From Microseira wollei NIES-4236 (GTDB lineage: Bacteria; Cyanobacteriota; Cyanobacteriia; Cyanobacteriales; Aerosakkonemataceae), in assembly GCF_020521235.1 (NCBI RefSeq), contig NZ_BLAY01000114.1, forward strand, positions 1 through 33,588: DNA of 33,588 nt, in the 5' to 3' direction. Under the pieces are notes generated by a model. That model worked only from the letters and a program-made list of their open reading frames with translations, made no database searches and was not told the DNA's origin. How positions within the stretch are numbered: position 1 is the stretch's first letter; each line of letters starts with the position of its first letter. Positions 1-10,119 of this stretch are shown here, piece after piece. The position numbers were made by a program, and so were the translations under genes.

Positions 1-243
1 AGTTTTGTCGCCAGTCGAAAGATGGTCAGATGCCGTGCCCCTACGACGACTGAGATCGATTTGCCGCCAGATCAATCGGGGTAGGGGCACGGCATCAGAG
101 TTTTGTCGCCAGTCGAAAGATGGTCAGATGCCGTGCCCCTACGACGACTGAGATCGATTTGCCGCCAGATCAATCGGGGTAGGGGCACGGCATCAGAGTT
201 TTGTCGCCAGTCGAAAGATGGTCAGATGCCGTGCCCCTACGAC
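1..243. repeat. 98-bp tandem repeat with internal 16-bp inverted repeat
   Basis: Two full copies (1-98, 99-196) and a partial third (197-243) are nearly identical. Each full unit contains GATGCCGTGCCCCTAC and, about 36 bases later, its exact complement GTAGGGGCACGGCATC, so each transcript could form a 16-bp stem. The array begins at the window edge and may be longer. An open frame runs through it at 103-288 but is only a by-product of the repeat. Confidence 0.9.
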
Positions 244-436
244 TACCCCGCCTCAATTGTCGGACGGGGTTTCTGTTTCCCCAAGTAAATGCCGATTACC
301 CGTTCACAATGTAGTTTTGTAAACACTCAGCCTAATTCACAGAATCTTCACAACACAGGTATAGCTTGAATTACAGAACAAGCTCAGTCATAACTGAGTC
401 TGAAGTTTAACAATAAGTAACGAATTAATTAATTTT

Positions 437-622
437 ATGACACCTTGTCCTTGTTGCTCCTACCCAATGCTGCGCCACGCACGTCCCCAACAAATTTACT
501 GGTATTGCAACCACTGTCGGCAAGAAATGCCCAATTTATCTGCTAGAGAAGCAATACTTTCTCAGAGGGATAAATTAGAGAAGCTGATTAATCGCTCACG
601 CTTGGTTGCTGCGGCAACTTGA
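437..622 (+). CDS. Small zinc-ribbon protein (61 aa)
   Basis: A 61-residue protein with two CxxC knuckles, CPCC near residues 4-7 and CNHC near residues 24-27, separated by aromatic and basic residues (YWYCNHC). This spacing suits a zinc ribbon. Short proteins of the form CPCCSxxxLRHxRxxxxYWxCxxCxQEMP are, as I recall, common and conserved in cyanobacteria; their function is unknown. It lies 160 bp upstream of the giant hybrid kinase on the same strand. A small inverted repeat (CTCAGT/ACTGAG, 383-398) lies upstream of the start; I see no clear Shine-Dalgarno. Signalling or nucleic-acid binding is only a guess from context. Confidence 0.72.
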   Translation: MTPCPCCSYPMLRHARPQQIYWYCNHCRQEMPNLSAREAILSQRDKLEKLINRSRLVAAAT

Positions 623-713
623 GACAAAACCTTTTCAAACTCAGCCTTCTAGCACGATAAAGCTTGTCATACCGATGACAAACTGAAACAAAATTAAGAC
701 TTTTTTAACTCAA

Positions 714-737
714 ACACCTAGTGCTTTCGCTAGGTGT
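714..737 (+). promoter_or_regulatory. Hairpin upstream of the giant kinase
   Basis: ACACCTAG (714-721) and CTAGGTGT (730-737) form an 8-bp stem with an 8-base loop, 45 bases before the ATG at 783. It is not followed by a T-run, so it looks more like a leader structure or a weak transcription stop for the preceding small gene than a standard terminator. Confidence 0.4.
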
Positions 738-782
738 ATTCTTCCGTTATCGCACCACCAGCAACGCCGATTCCCCAAGACT

Positions 783-3700
783 ATGCCCTCCGCACAACTA
801 ACCGATACAGACAATCTGGATGTCAGACAACTGCTAAAAATCCTTACCGCCGTCAAAAAAGGGGATTTTTCCGTGCGGATGCCCATCGACCAGACGGGTT
901 TAGCTGGAAAAGTCGCCGACGCGCTCAACGATATTATCGAGCTAAATCAAAGAATGGTGCAGGAGTTCGAGCGCATCAGCACGGTGGTGGGGAAAGAAGG
1001 CAAAATTACTCAGCGTGCCTCACTCGGAAGCGCGGGAGGTTCTTGGACAGATTGCATTGAATCTGTCAATACCCTAATTACAGATTTAGTGCAACCGATG
1101 GCGGAAACATCGCGGGTAATTCGGGCAGTTGCTAACGGCGATCTTTCCCAAACGATCGCATTAGAAATTGACGGTAGTCTACTCAAGGGAGAATTTCTCC
1201 AAACCGGGCAAATTGTCAACACGATGGTGGCGCAGTTGAACTCGTTCGCTTCGGAAGTCATCCGGGTGGCGCGGGAAGTCGGCACGGAAGGCAAGTTGGG
1301 GGGGCAAGCAGAAGTCAAAGGTGTTGCAGGTACTTGGAAAGATTTGACGGATAATGTCAATTTGATGGCAGGGAATCTAACTGCCCAGGTGCGGAATATT
1401 GCCGAAGTAACGAAAGCAGTCGCAAACGGCGACTTATCCAAGAAAATTACCGTCGATGTTAAAGGGGAAATTTTAGAGTTGAAAGACACCGTTAACGTGA
1501 TGGTGGATCAACTTAATTCGTTTGCATCGGAAGTAACGCGGGTGGCGCGGGAAGTCGGATCTGAAGGTAAGTTGGGGGTGCAAGCAGAAGTTCGAGGCGT
1601 TGCAGGGACTTGGAAAGATCTCACCGACTCGGTAAACTCGATGGCGGGGAATCTAACTGCACAAGTGCGGAACATTGCCGAAGTGACGACGGCGGTAGCA
1701 AATGGCGACTTATCTAAGAAAATTACCGTTGATGTGAGAGGGGAAATTTTAGAACTGAAGAACACCATCAATATCATGGTGGATCAGCTTTCTTCTTTTG
1801 CTTCGGAAGTAACAAGAGTAGCGCGGGAAGTAGGTTCGGAAGGCAAGTTGGGGGTGCAGGCAGAAGTGCGAGGCGTTGCCGGGACTTGGAAAGACCTTAC
1901 CGACTCGGTAAACTCGATGGCGGGGAATCTAACTGCACAAGTGCGGAATATTGCCGAAGTTGCGACGGCGATCGCTAACGGCGATCTCTCGAAGAAAATT
2001 ACCGTTGATGTGAGAGGGGAAATTTTAGAACTGAAGAACACCATCAATATCATGGTGGATCAGCTTTCTTCCTTTGCTTCTGAAGTAACGCGGGTGGCGC
2101 GGGAAGTGGGAAGCGAAGGCAAGTTGGGGGTGCAAGCGGAAGTTAAGGGAGTTGCGGGAACTTGGAAAGACTTGACGGATAACGTCAACTCGATGGCGGG
2201 GAATTTGACAGGGCAGGTGCGGAATATTGCCGAAGTTGCGACGGCGATCGCCAACGGCGATCTTTCCAAAAAAATCACGGTGCAAGTTAAAGGGGAAATT
2301 TTAGAACTGAAGAACACCATCAATATCATGGTGGATCAGCTATCTTCCTTTGCCTCGGAAGTGACGCGGGTGGCGCGGGAAGTTGGCAGCGAAGGCAAAT
2401 TAGGCGGACAAGCAGATGTGCGAGGGGTAGCGGGAACTTGGAAAGATCTCACCGACAGCGTTAACTTTATGGCAGGTAGTTTAACTTCCCAAGTGCGGAA
2501 CATTGCGGAAGTAACAACTGCGGTAGCAAATGGCGACCTTTCTAAGAAAATTACCGTTGATGTGAAAGGGGAAATTTTAGAACTGAAAAACACCGTCAAC
2601 GTCATGGTGGATCAGCTGAATTCCTTTGCTTCTGAAGTAACAAGAGTCGCGCGCGAGGTGGGAACAGAAGGCAAACTCGGCGTGCAAGCAGAAGTGCGAG
2701 GTGTGGCGGGAACTTGGAAGGACCTCACCGACTCGGTAAACTCGATGGCGGGGAATTTAACTGCCCAAGTACGGAACATTGCCGAAGTAACAACGGCGGT
2801 AGCAAATGGCGACCTTTCTAAGAAAATTACCGTGGATGTCAAAGGGGAAATTCTCGAACTGAAAAACACCATCAATATCATGGTGGATCAGCTTTCTTCA
2901 TTTGCTTCGGAAGTAACGAGGGTGGCGCGGGAAGTGGGAAGTGAAGGCAAACTCGGCGTGCAAGCAGATGTGCGAGGAGTTGCGGGAACTTGGAAAGATC
3001 TCACCGACAGCGTTAACTTTATGGCAGGCAGTTTAACTGCCCAAGTACGGAACATCGCCGCAGTAACGACGGCGGTAGCAAATGGCGATCTTTCTAAGAA
3101 AATTACCGTTGATGTTAAAGGGGAAATTTTAGAACTGAAAAACACCGTTAACGTGATGGTGGATCAGCTGAATTCCTTTGCTTCTGAAGTAACAAGAGTC
3201 GCGCGGGAAGTGGGAACAGAAGGCAAACTCGGCGTGCAAGCAGAAGTCAAAGGAGTCGCAGGTACTTGGAAAGACTTGACCGACTCGGTAAACTCAATGG
3301 CATCGAGTTTAACTGCCCAAGTACGCAACATCGCCGAAGTAACAACGGCGGTAGCAAATGGCGACCTTTCTAAGAAAGTTACCGTTGATGTCAAAGGGGA
3401 AATTCTCGAACTGAAGAACACCGTCAACACGATGGTGGATCAGTTAAATTCCTTTGCTTCGGAAGTAACAAGAGTCGCGCGCGAGGTGGGTACGGAAGGT
3501 AAATTGGGCGTACAAGCTTACGTGCGAGGCGTGGCGGGAACTTGGAAAGATTTGACGGATAACGTTAATTTAATGGCGGGGAATTTGACTGCCCAAGTAC
3601 GGAATATCGCCGAAGTGACGAAGGCGGTGGCAAATGGCGATCTTTCTAAGAAAATCACCGTGGATGTGAAGGGAGAAATTCTGGATCTGAAGAATACGAT

Positions 3701-6700
3701 CAACGTCATGGTGGATCAGCTTTCTTCCTTTGCTTCGGAAGTAACCCGGGTAGCGCGGGAAGTGGGTACGGAAGGGAAATTAGGCGGACAAGCGCAGGTA
3801 ATGGGAGTTGCCGGAACTTGGAAAGATTTGACCGATAACGTCAATTCGATGGCAAGCAACTTGACTGCACAAGTGCGAGGGATTGCCAAAATAGTGACCG
3901 CAGTGGCGAATGGGGATTTGAAGCGCAAATTGATGTTAGACGCCAAAGGCGAAATTGAAACTTTGGCAGATACGATTAACGAGATGATCGACACGTTGGC
4001 AACGTTTGCGGATCAGGTTACTACTGTGGCGCGGGAAGTAGGAATTGAAGGGAAATTAGGCGGACAAGCGAAAGTACCAGGCGCGGCGGGAACTTGGCGC
4101 GCGCTGACAGATAACGTGAACGAATTGGCGGCGAACTTGACTACACAGGTACGCGCGATCGCAGAAGTCGCTACCGCAGTTACCAAAGGCGATCTCACCC
4201 GTTCGATTTCAGTCGAAGCGCAAGGCGAAGTCGCCATCCTCAAAGATAATATCAACCAAATGATCGCCAATCTGCGCGAAACAACCCAGAAGAACACCGA
4301 ACAAGATTGGTTAAAAACCAACCTCGCCAAATTTACCCGCATGTTGCAGGGACAGCGCGACTTAGAAACAGTTTCCAAACTGATTCTCTCCGAATTAGCA
4401 CCGCTGGTGGGCGCATCGCACGGCGTATTCTATTTAATGGAAACAGGCGACCATCAATCGTATCTGAAATTAATCAGCACCTACGCCTACCGCGAACGCA
4501 AGCATATCTCGAATCGGTTCCACTTGGGTGAAGGATTGGTGGGACAAGCTGCGATCGAAAAACAGCGGATTCTGATTACAGAAGTGCCAAGCGATTATAT
4601 AAAGATTAATTCCGGTCTGGGGGAAGCACCGCCGCTGAATGTGGTGGAATTACCCGTTTTGTTTGAAGGACAAGTTACGGCGGTGATTGAATTAGCATCT
4701 TTCCGCCGCTTTAACGAGATTCACCTCACCTTCTTTGAGCAACTCACCGAAAGCATCGCCATCGTTTTGAACACGATTGCCGCTTCGATGCGGACGGAAG
4801 AATTGCTCAAGCAATCCCAATCTTTGGCAGAAGAGTTGCAAACTCAGCAAAACGAATTGCGCGAAACGAACCAGAGATTAGAACAACAAGCAAAATCTCT
4901 GCAAACATCGGAAGAACTGCTGAAGAAGCAACAAGAGCAACTGCAACAGACAAACGAAGAACTAAAAGAGAAAGCCAGGTTATTATCGCTGCAAAACGAA
5001 GAAGTAGAACTGAAAAACAGCGAAATTGACCAGGCAAGGATGTCTTTGGAAGAAAAAGCCGAACAATTGGCATTGACTTCTAAATATAAATCCCAGTTCC
5101 TCGCCAACATGTCCCACGAATTGCGGACACCCCTCAACAGTCTGCTGCTTTTAGCTGGACTGCTGTCGCAAAATAATGAAGGCAACCTGACTAGCAAGCA
5201 AGTCGAATACACCCAAACAATTTATTCAGCAGGTAACGACCTTTTGGCGCTGATTAACGACATTTTGGATCTGGCAAAAATCGAATCGGGAACGATTGCG
5301 ATTGAAATCGACCAAATGCTGTTTAGCGAACTGAAAGAATATCTAGAACGCACCTTTTGTTCTGTCGCCCAAGATAAAAAGCTGAATTTTAAAGTAGAAT
5401 TGGCTCCATCTTTGACCCGCGCCATTTATACCGACACCAAACGCTTGCAACAAGTGTTGAAAAATCTGCTTTCTAATGCGTTTAAATTTACCGAACGAGG
5501 AGAGATCCGCTTGCGGATTGAACCCGCTACTTCTGGGTGGAATCCCGAACTAAATAGCTTGAATCGCGCTGATATGGTGATAGCTTTCTCGGTTAGCGAT
5601 ACGGGGATTGGCATTCCTCCCGAAAAGCATAAAATCATTTTTGAAGCATTTCAGCAAGCAGATGGCACCACCAGTCGCAAATATGGCGGTACGGGATTGG
5701 GATTGTCAATTAGCAGAGAAATTGCCCAACTTTTGGGCGGGGAAATTACCTTAGTTAGCACTTTGGGTAAAGGCAGTACGTTTACACTCTACCTGCCACA
5801 ATTGAAAAATGGAGTTGCCAAAATAGGGGAAACTCAGTCAGGGATTTCAGAAGAAAATTTACCAACCCTTCTGCGCTTACCAGTGCCAAATGCGAATGCA
5901 AAGCAGCAGGTACAAAAAGAGAGCGATCGCCACTCAGAGAAAATTCCTCTACCTCTCTCCCCATCAACACCTACCCCCGTCCCCGCCTCCTCTTCCTCCG
6001 CGTCCCCCCCTCCCCGCGTCCCCGCGTCCTCTTCCCAGAATATTCCTGAGTCAAATTATCAACCATTAAGCGATGACCGGGGACAAATTAAAACCGGAGA
6101 TCGGGTGGTGCTAATAATAGAGGATGACTTTAACTTTGCTCACGTTCTGTTGCAGATGGCGCGGGAAAAAGACTTTAAAGGCATCATTGCTTTGCAAGGG
6201 GAAACTGGATTAGCTTTAGCAGCGCAATTTCAACCGGATGCTATCTTCTTAGATATCCAATTGCCGGTGATGAATGGGTGGACAGTTCTCGATTGTTTAA
6301 AACACGACGCGAAAACGCGACACATCCCCGTTTATATTCTCACGGTGATTGAATCAGAACACCAACGCGGTCTCAAACAAGGGGCAGTTTCCTATCTGCA
6401 AAAACCTGTGACTACAGCTGCATTATCTCAAGCATTGGTTAACTTGAAAGCTTTTGCCGAACGCCAGGTGAAAAACTTGCTAGTAGTGCAAGCAGATCAA
6501 ACCGAACGCGACGCTATAGTTGAGTTACTTTCCGGCGATGACGTTTCTATAACTGCTGTCGGAAAAGGAGTAGCAGCGCTAGAGGCGCTAGGACAACAGC
6601 GATTTGATTGCATCGTGCTGGATTTGATTTTGCCAGACATTAACGGATTGGAATTAATCAAACAGATTCAGCAGCGAGTCAGGAGTCATCAAACGCAAGG

Positions 6701-7292
6701 ATTGATGTTTTTACCGATGATTGTTTACACAGATAAGGAGTTAACCCAGCAAGAAACAACCGCACTCAAACAAGCGATCGCTAGCATTATTATCAAAGAT
6801 GAGCAAGCGATCGCGCGCCTTCTCGATCAAACCAGTTTATTCCTGCATCGGTCAAAAGCCAATCTCGATGCAGCGAAACAGCAGATACTGGAACGCTACC
6901 ATCAAAGCATACCCGAACTGGCAGGCAAAAAAGTTCTGATCGTCGATGACGACGTGCGGAATGTTTTTGCCCTCACCAGTATGTTGGAGTACTATCGCAT
7001 CCAAGTCCTGTACGCTGATAATGGCTCAAATGGCATTTTCATGTTGCAAAACACCCCCGACATCGATATTGTCCTGATGGATGTGATGATGCCGGAAATG
7101 GACGGATACGAAACTATGCGTACCATTCGCCAGATGAGTCAATTCCATTCTCTGCCAATCGTCGCCCTCACGGCTAAAGCCATGCAAGGCGATCGGGAAA
7201 AATGCATCGAAGCTGGTGCATCCGACTATATTACCAAGCCCGTGAACATGCAGCAGTTACTATCTCTCTTGCGCGTATGGTTGTATCAGTGA
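783..7292 (+). CDS. Giant soluble hybrid histidine kinase: poly-HAMP array, GAF, HisKA, HATPase, three receivers
   Basis: A 2169-residue sensor kinase with no signal peptide or membrane segment, so cytoplasmic. Order: divergent HAMP units (1-151); eleven 92-residue modules (152-1163); GAF (about 1175-1337); Gln/Glu-rich coiled coil (1338-1433); HisKA with [11 protein letters not shown] and phospho-acceptor His1445; HATPase_c (about 1553-1673) with N box NLLSNAFKF and DTGIGIP and GTGLGL boxes; Pro/Ser linker (about 1680-1770); three receivers with Asp1824, Asp1947 and Asp2100. Receivers 1 and 3 keep the acidic pair and the KP; receiver 2 (VVQADQTE, no KP) looks degenerate. The module sequence ([21 protein letters not shown]) closely resembles the repeats of fungal group III Nik1/Os-1 kinases, which sense osmotic stress. 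Input here is unknown. ATG 783 is taken because the repeat-like reading begins at once. Confidence 0.95.
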   Translation: MPSAQLTDTDNLDVRQLLKILTAVKKGDFSVRMPIDQTGLAGKVADALNDIIELNQRMVQEFERISTVVGKEGKITQRASLGSAGGSWTDCIESVNTLITDLVQPMAETSRVIRAVANGDLSQTIALEIDGSLLKGEFLQTGQIVNTMVAQLNSFASEVIRVAREVGTEGKLGGQAEVKGVAGTWKDLTDNVNLMAGNLTAQVRNIAEVTKAVANGDLSKKITVDVKGEILELKDTVNVMVDQLNSFASEVTRVAREVGSEGKLGVQAEVRGVAGTWKDLTDSVNSMAGNLTAQVRNIAEVTTAVANGDLSKKITVDVRGEILELKNTINIMVDQLSSFASEVTRVAREVGSEGKLGVQAEVRGVAGTWKDLTDSVNSMAGNLTAQVRNIAEVATAIANGDLSKKITVDVRGEILELKNTINIMVDQLSSFASEVTRVAREVGSEGKLGVQAEVKGVAGTWKDLTDNVNSMAGNLTGQVRNIAEVATAIANGDLSKKITVQVKGEILELKNTINIMVDQLSSFASEVTRVAREVGSEGKLGGQADVRGVAGTWKDLTDSVNFMAGSLTSQVRNIAEVTTAVANGDLSKKITVDVKGEILELKNTVNVMVDQLNSFASEVTRVAREVGTEGKLGVQAEVRGVAGTWKDLTDSVNSMAGNLTAQVRNIAEVTTAVANGDLSKKITVDVKGEILELKNTINIMVDQLSSFASEVTRVAREVGSEGKLGVQADVRGVAGTWKDLTDSVNFMAGSLTAQVRNIAAVTTAVANGDLSKKITVDVKGEILELKNTVNVMVDQLNSFASEVTRVAREVGTEGKLGVQAEVKGVAGTWKDLTDSVNSMASSLTAQVRNIAEVTTAVANGDLSKKVTVDVKGEILELKNTVNTMVDQLNSFASEVTRVAREVGTEGKLGVQAYVRGVAGTWKDLTDNVNLMAGNLTAQVRNIAEVTKAVANGDLSKKITVDVKGEILDLKNTINVMVDQLSSFASEVTRVAREVGTEGKLGGQAQVMGVAGTWKDLTDNVNSMASNLTAQVRGIAKIVTAVANGDLKRKLMLDAKGEIETLADTINEMIDTLATFADQVTTVAREVGIEGKLGGQAKVPGAAGTWRALTDNVNELAANLTTQVRAIAEVATAVTKGDLTRSISVEAQGEVAILKDNINQMIANLRETTQKNTEQDWLKTNLAKFTRMLQGQRDLETVSKLILSELAPLVGASHGVFYLMETGDHQSYLKLISTYAYRERKHISNRFHLGEGLVGQAAIEKQRILITEVPSDYIKINSGLGEAPPLNVVELPVLFEGQVTAVIELASFRRFNEIHLTFFEQLTESIAIVLNTIAASMRTEELLKQSQSLAEELQTQQNELRETNQRLEQQAKSLQTSEELLKKQQEQLQQTNEELKEKARLLSLQNEEVELKNSEIDQARMSLEEKAEQLALTSKYKSQFLANMSHELRTPLNSLLLLAGLLSQNNEGNLTSKQVEYTQTIYSAGNDLLALINDILDLAKIESGTIAIEIDQMLFSELKEYLERTFCSVAQDKKLNFKVELAPSLTRAIYTDTKRLQQVLKNLLSNAFKFTERGEIRLRIEPATSGWNPELNSLNRADMVIAFSVSDTGIGIPPEKHKIIFEAFQQADGTTSRKYGGTGLGLSISREIAQLLGGEITLVSTLGKGSTFTLYLPQLKNGVAKIGETQSGISEENLPTLLRLPVPNANAKQQVQKESDRHSEKIPLPLSPSTPTPVPASSSSASPPPRVPASSSQNIPESNYQPLSDDRGQIKTGDRVVLIIEDDFNFAHVLLQMAREKDFKGIIALQGETGLALAAQFQPDAIFLDIQLPVMNGWTVLDCLKHDAKTRHIPVYILTVIESEHQRGLKQGAVSYLQKPVTTAALSQALVNLKAFAERQVKNLLVVQADQTERDAIVELLSGDDVSITAVGKGVAALEALGQQRFDCIVLDLILPDINGLELIKQIQQRVRSHQTQGLMFLPMIVYTDKELTQQETTALKQAIASIIIKDEQAIARLLDQTSLFLHRSKANLDAAKQQILERYHQSIPELAGKKVLIVDDDVRNVFALTSMLEYYRIQVLYADNGSNGIFMLQNTPDIDIVLMDVMMPEMDGYETMRTIRQMSQFHSLPIVALTAKAMQGDREKCIEAGASDYITKPVNMQQLLSLLRVWLYQ
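1236..4271 (+). repeat. Eleven in-frame 276-bp repeats encoding the poly-HAMP array
   Basis: Eleven consecutive 276-bp units (92 codons) run from Leu152 (TTG at 1236) to base 4271 without a single indel: unit 11 starts at 3996, exactly 10 x 276 downstream. Each unit holds two HAMP-like halves, one beginning (L/N)[14 protein letters not shown] and the other [18 protein letters not shown]. Neighbouring units are very similar; bases 1716-1795 and 1992-2071 are identical for 80 bp. The last unit is the most divergent. The array also produces regularly spaced antisense open frames that are not genes. Confidence 0.95.
5944..6037 (+). repeat. C/T-rich low-complexity tract in the kinase linker
   Basis: A pyrimidine-rich stretch with repeated CCCCGCGTCC and CCTCTTCC units encodes a Pro/Ser/Ala-rich linker between the ATPase domain and the first receiver. 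A similar CCCCGCGTCCTTAGCGTCC motif occurs between genes near 15499-15520, so this may be an intergenic-type repeat that entered the linker in frame. Confidence 0.6.
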
Positions 7293-7342
7293 TTTTCTTG
7301 TATTTAGATCTTGCACCAAGCGAGGTAGAACCTCCCAGATTT

Positions 7343-7367
7343 CGTTCCCAGGTTGAACCTGGGAACG
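7343..7367. repeat. Palindromic repeat between two kinase genes
   Basis: CGTTCCCAGGTT (7343-7354) and AACCTGGGAACG (7356-7367) are exact reverse complements separated by one base, giving a 12-bp stem. It sits in the 128-bp gap after the giant kinase. There is no T-run. It could stop or stabilise transcripts, or be a dispersed cyanobacterial repeat. Confidence 0.8.
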
Positions 7368-7370
7368 AGT

Positions 7371-7434
7371 TCTTACCAACTACCAATTACCAATTACCAA
7401 TAACCAATAACCAATTACCAATGACCAATGACCA
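7371..7434. repeat. Short tandem repeat (TACCAAT-type heptamer)
   Basis: A run of ACCAATT/ACCAATA/ACCAATG heptamers directly precedes and includes the start codon at 7421. The same ATTACCA heptamer recurs before narB (19815-19868) and before the gene at 22970, so this repeat class often lies against start codons in this window. Confidence 0.85.
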
Positions 7435-9400
7435 AAAAGTCAATATTCTCCTCGTTGACGACCATCCAGAAAATTTACTGGCACTGGAAGCAATACTGGA
7501 GAGTTTGGGGCAAAATTTAGTAAAAGCTACATCAGGTGAAGAAGCATTGAAATGCCTTCTCGATAAAGATTTCGCTGTAATTATGCTCGACGTTCAAATG
7601 CCGGGAATGGACGGATTTGAAACGGCAGAATTAATTAGATTGCGCCCGAAAAATCAACAAACTCCGATTATTTTCCTCACAGCATTTCACAAAAACGAAC
7701 AGTTTATGTTTAAAGGTTATGCGGTGGGAGCGGTAGATTATATGATTAAGCCGTTGACACCAGAAATACTCAAATCTAAGGTTTCAGTTTTTATCAATAT
7801 ATTTAAGAAGAATGCCCAAATTAAACAGCAAAAAGAACTGGTTGAGTCAACAAATTTAGAATTGCAAAACGAAATCAAAAAGCATCGGAGAACTACTAAA
7901 TTATTGGAAATAAAGCAAGGCGAGTTTGAAGCTATATTTGAATCGATTCCTGACGCCGTAATTTTGGCGGATTTGAATTTAAAAATAATGATGTGCAATC
8001 CAGCATTTACAAATTTATTCGGTTACGAAAGCCAAGAAGCAATTAATCAAGAATACCAAATGATCTGGAAAAAAAATAAGATTTCGCTGACCACTGTTCT
8101 GAATAATATAGACAATTTAAGGAGTTATGAAATGGTATATTTTAGAAAAAATGGTGAAAAATTTATCGGCGATACAATTAACACTCTTGTTAAAGATGCT
8201 GATGGCAACACCATTGGATTATTAGGAATAATTCGCGACATTACCGAACAAAAGCGAGCCGAAGAGGAAATCGCAATGCTAAATCATCAAAAATCACTAA
8301 TTTTACAATCGGCAGGTGAAGGAATTTACGGGGTAAATCGGGAAGGAGAAACAACTTTTATTAATCCAGTTGCAGCCAAAATGCTGGGATACGAACAGTC
8401 AGAACTGATCGGTGAACCAATGCACAGCTTGTTGCACCATTCAAAAGCAGATGGAACCGATTATCCACTAGAAGAATGTCCGGTTTATAAGTCATTAAAA
8501 GATGGCACAATTCATCACATAACTAACGAGGTTTTTTGGCGGAAGAATGGTTCTAGCTTTCCTGTGGAGTACGTCAGCACGCCGATTCAAGAACAAGGCG
8601 AGATTGTCGGTGCAGTTATTACTTTTAAAGACATCACCGAACGTCAAGCAATAGAACAAATTAAAAACGAGTTTATCGCCGTTGTCAGTCACGAACTCCG
8701 CACCCCCCTCACCGCAATTCACGGTGCTTTAAACCTACTATCTAGTGGTTTGGTAGATGCTAACTCAGAAAAAGGTCGCCGCGTCATCGCAATTGCCGAG
8801 GAAAATAGCGATCGCTTAGTCAGAATCGTTAACGACATCCTCGATTTAGAACGCCTGCAATCAGGTAAAATGGGTTTATCCAAACAACCCTGCAATGCTG
8901 CCGATCTAATGGTAAAAGCTATAGATTCAATGCAGGAAATGGCAAACCGTTCCAAAGTAACTCTATCCGTTTCTCCTCAATCGATTCGATTAAATGTTGA
9001 TAGCGATCGCATTCTCCAAGTATTGACAAATCTCCTCAGCAATGCTATAAAGTTTTCCCCCCAAGGTGCAACCGTCTGGTTAACAGTTGAACAGCGAGGG
9101 GATCTGGAGCAGCGTAGCACAGGCGTCTCGCCTGTGGGAGCAGGTGAGCAGGTGAGCAGAGGAGAAAAGAGTACTGTATTGTTTCAAGTGAAAGACCAGG
9201 GGCGGGGGATTCCGGCTGAAAAAATTGATACTATATTCGAGCGGTTTCACCAGGTTGATGCCTCTGATTCCCGCAAACAAGGGGGGACGGGTCTGGGATT
9301 AGCCATTTGTCGCAGCATTGTGCAGCAACACGGCGGCGAAATCTGGGTGGAAAGCCGGGTAGGGGAGGGTAGCAATTTTTACTTCACTCTGCCCCAATGA
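7421..9400 (+). CDS. Receiver-PAS-PAS histidine kinase (659 aa)
   Basis: Order: N-terminal receiver (residues 5-125, phospho-acceptor Asp57 in MLDVQMPGMDG, KP at the end), coiled region, two PAS domains (about 165-285 and 290-405; the second ends ITFKDITERQ), HisKA with [11 protein letters not shown], then HATPase_c with NLLSNAIKF, DQGRGIP and GTGLGLAI. No membrane segment. The reading frame stays open upstream to 7202 inside the previous gene, but ATG 7421 is preferred because the receiver follows immediately and the upstream part translates palindromic and heptamer repeats. Residues about 558-584, between the N box and the DQGRGIP box, are an insert encoded by a palindromic repeat. The receiver closely matches that of the kinase at 10859, indicating duplication. 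It probably shares an operon with the receiver 40 bp downstream. Confidence 0.92.
   Translation: MTNDQKVNILLVDDHPENLLALEAILESLGQNLVKATSGEEALKCLLDKDFAVIMLDVQMPGMDGFETAELIRLRPKNQQTPIIFLTAFHKNEQFMFKGYAVGAVDYMIKPLTPEILKSKVSVFINIFKKNAQIKQQKELVESTNLELQNEIKKHRRTTKLLEIKQGEFEAIFESIPDAVILADLNLKIMMCNPAFTNLFGYESQEAINQEYQMIWKKNKISLTTVLNNIDNLRSYEMVYFRKNGEKFIGDTINTLVKDADGNTIGLLGIIRDITEQKRAEEEIAMLNHQKSLILQSAGEGIYGVNREGETTFINPVAAKMLGYEQSELIGEPMHSLLHHSKADGTDYPLEECPVYKSLKDGTIHHITNEVFWRKNGSSFPVEYVSTPIQEQGEIVGAVITFKDITERQAIEQIKNEFIAVVSHELRTPLTAIHGALNLLSSGLVDANSEKGRRVIAIAEENSDRLVRIVNDILDLERLQSGKMGLSKQPCNAADLMVKAIDSMQEMANRSKVTLSVSPQSIRLNVDSDRILQVLTNLLSNAIKFSPQGATVWLTVEQRGDLEQRSTGVSPVGAGEQVSRGEKSTVLFQVKDQGRGIPAEKIDTIFERFHQVDASDSRKQGGTGLGLAICRSIVQQHGGEIWVESRVGEGSNFYFTLPQ
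9118..9136. repeat. Palindromic repeat inside a kinase ATPase domain
   Basis: CACAGGCG (9118-9125) and CGCCTGTG (9129-9136) form an 8-bp stem with a TCT loop; GCAGGTGAGCAGGTGAGCAG follows as a short direct repeat. It lies in frame within the coding sequence, between the N and G1 boxes. Confidence 0.75.
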
Positions 9401-9440
9401 AAACATGAAAAATTATTTGCTTGCGCCACAAGAGAAATTT

Positions 9441-9818
9441 ATGACCAAACGAATTTTAATCATTGACGACGAAGCTGGTGTGCGGGAAATCCTGCAAATC
9501 TGCCTGGAAGCAGCGGCGGGGTGGGAAGTTTTTACCGCTGCATCGGGTAAGGAAGGGTTAGCGATCGCCGCAGCACAGCAACCCGATGCTATTCTGCTAG
9601 ATGTAATGATGCCCGAGATGGATGGCCCTACCACATTTCGCCACTTACAGGCAAATAGTGCCATTAAACACATACCGACTATTTTAGTCACAGCAAAAGC
9701 AGGCTTTAGCGAACAAAAGCAATTGCTCGATTTGGGCGTTAATGGGGTGGTTACTAAACCCTTCACCCCAGAATATATAGTCGCTAAAATCTGCAAGATT
9801 CTCAACTGGAACGGATGA
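9441..9818 (+). CDS. Single-domain response regulator (125 aa)
   Basis: A stand-alone CheY-like receiver: acidic pair Asp9-Asp10, phospho-acceptor Asp54 in [11 protein letters not shown], a Thr near 83 (ILVTAKA) and KPF near the C-terminus. No output domain. ATG 9441 is chosen because MTKRILIIDDE is the usual receiver start and AAGAGAAA lies just upstream; an earlier in-frame ATG at 9405 would add 12 atypical residues. It starts 40 bp after the PAS kinase stop, so co-transcription and phosphotransfer from that kinase are likely but inferred. Confidence 0.9.
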   Translation: MTKRILIIDDEAGVREILQICLEAAAGWEVFTAASGKEGLAIAAAQQPDAILLDVMMPEMDGPTTFRHLQANSAIKHIPTILVTAKAGFSEQKQLLDLGVNGVVTKPFTPEYIVAKICKILNWNG

Positions 9819-9875
9819 AATAGCGGTTATTGCGAAAACCCATCCCTACAGATCAACCAAACAAAATCTCATATG

Positions 9876-9990
9876 GCTAATTGCTAATTGCTAATTGCTA
9901 ATTGCTAATTGTCAATTGCCTCCAAGAGCAGCGATTAGCGATTAGCTATTAGCTATTAGCAGTTACACAACCGTTGCTACCGGACACGAT
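9876..9990. repeat. Dispersed intergenic repeat, copy A
   Basis: Five GCTAATT heptamers (9876-9910) are followed by GTCAATTGCCTCC, GATTAGCGATTAGC and CAGTTACACAACCGTTGCTA, ending CGGACACGAT. The same order of blocks occurs at 25882-25984. The two copies differ by heptamer number, an extra AGCTATT unit and a few substitutions. Confidence 0.85.
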
Positions 9991-10119
9991 CTGACTGGAT
10001 TTTCTGAGTAAAAATACTTATAAAATTGACCGATTAATTTTTTACTTGGTCAGTTTAGCTATTCACAAAATATTCACAAGTTTAGATTAAATTGAGAATC
10101 AGTTGGCTCGATTTAATTA

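Noticed and set aside
103-288. 61-aa open frame in the first repeat
   Set aside because: It only translates the 98-bp tandem repeat and its flank.
1508-3994. Series of 85-92-aa open frames on the minus strand at 276-bp spacing
   Set aside because: They are the antisense shadow of the HAMP repeats; no ribosome sites, and the plus-strand protein is clear.
7202-7420. Upstream start for the PAS kinase
   Set aside because: It would overlap the previous gene and translate palindrome and heptamer repeats; the receiver starts right after ATG 7421.
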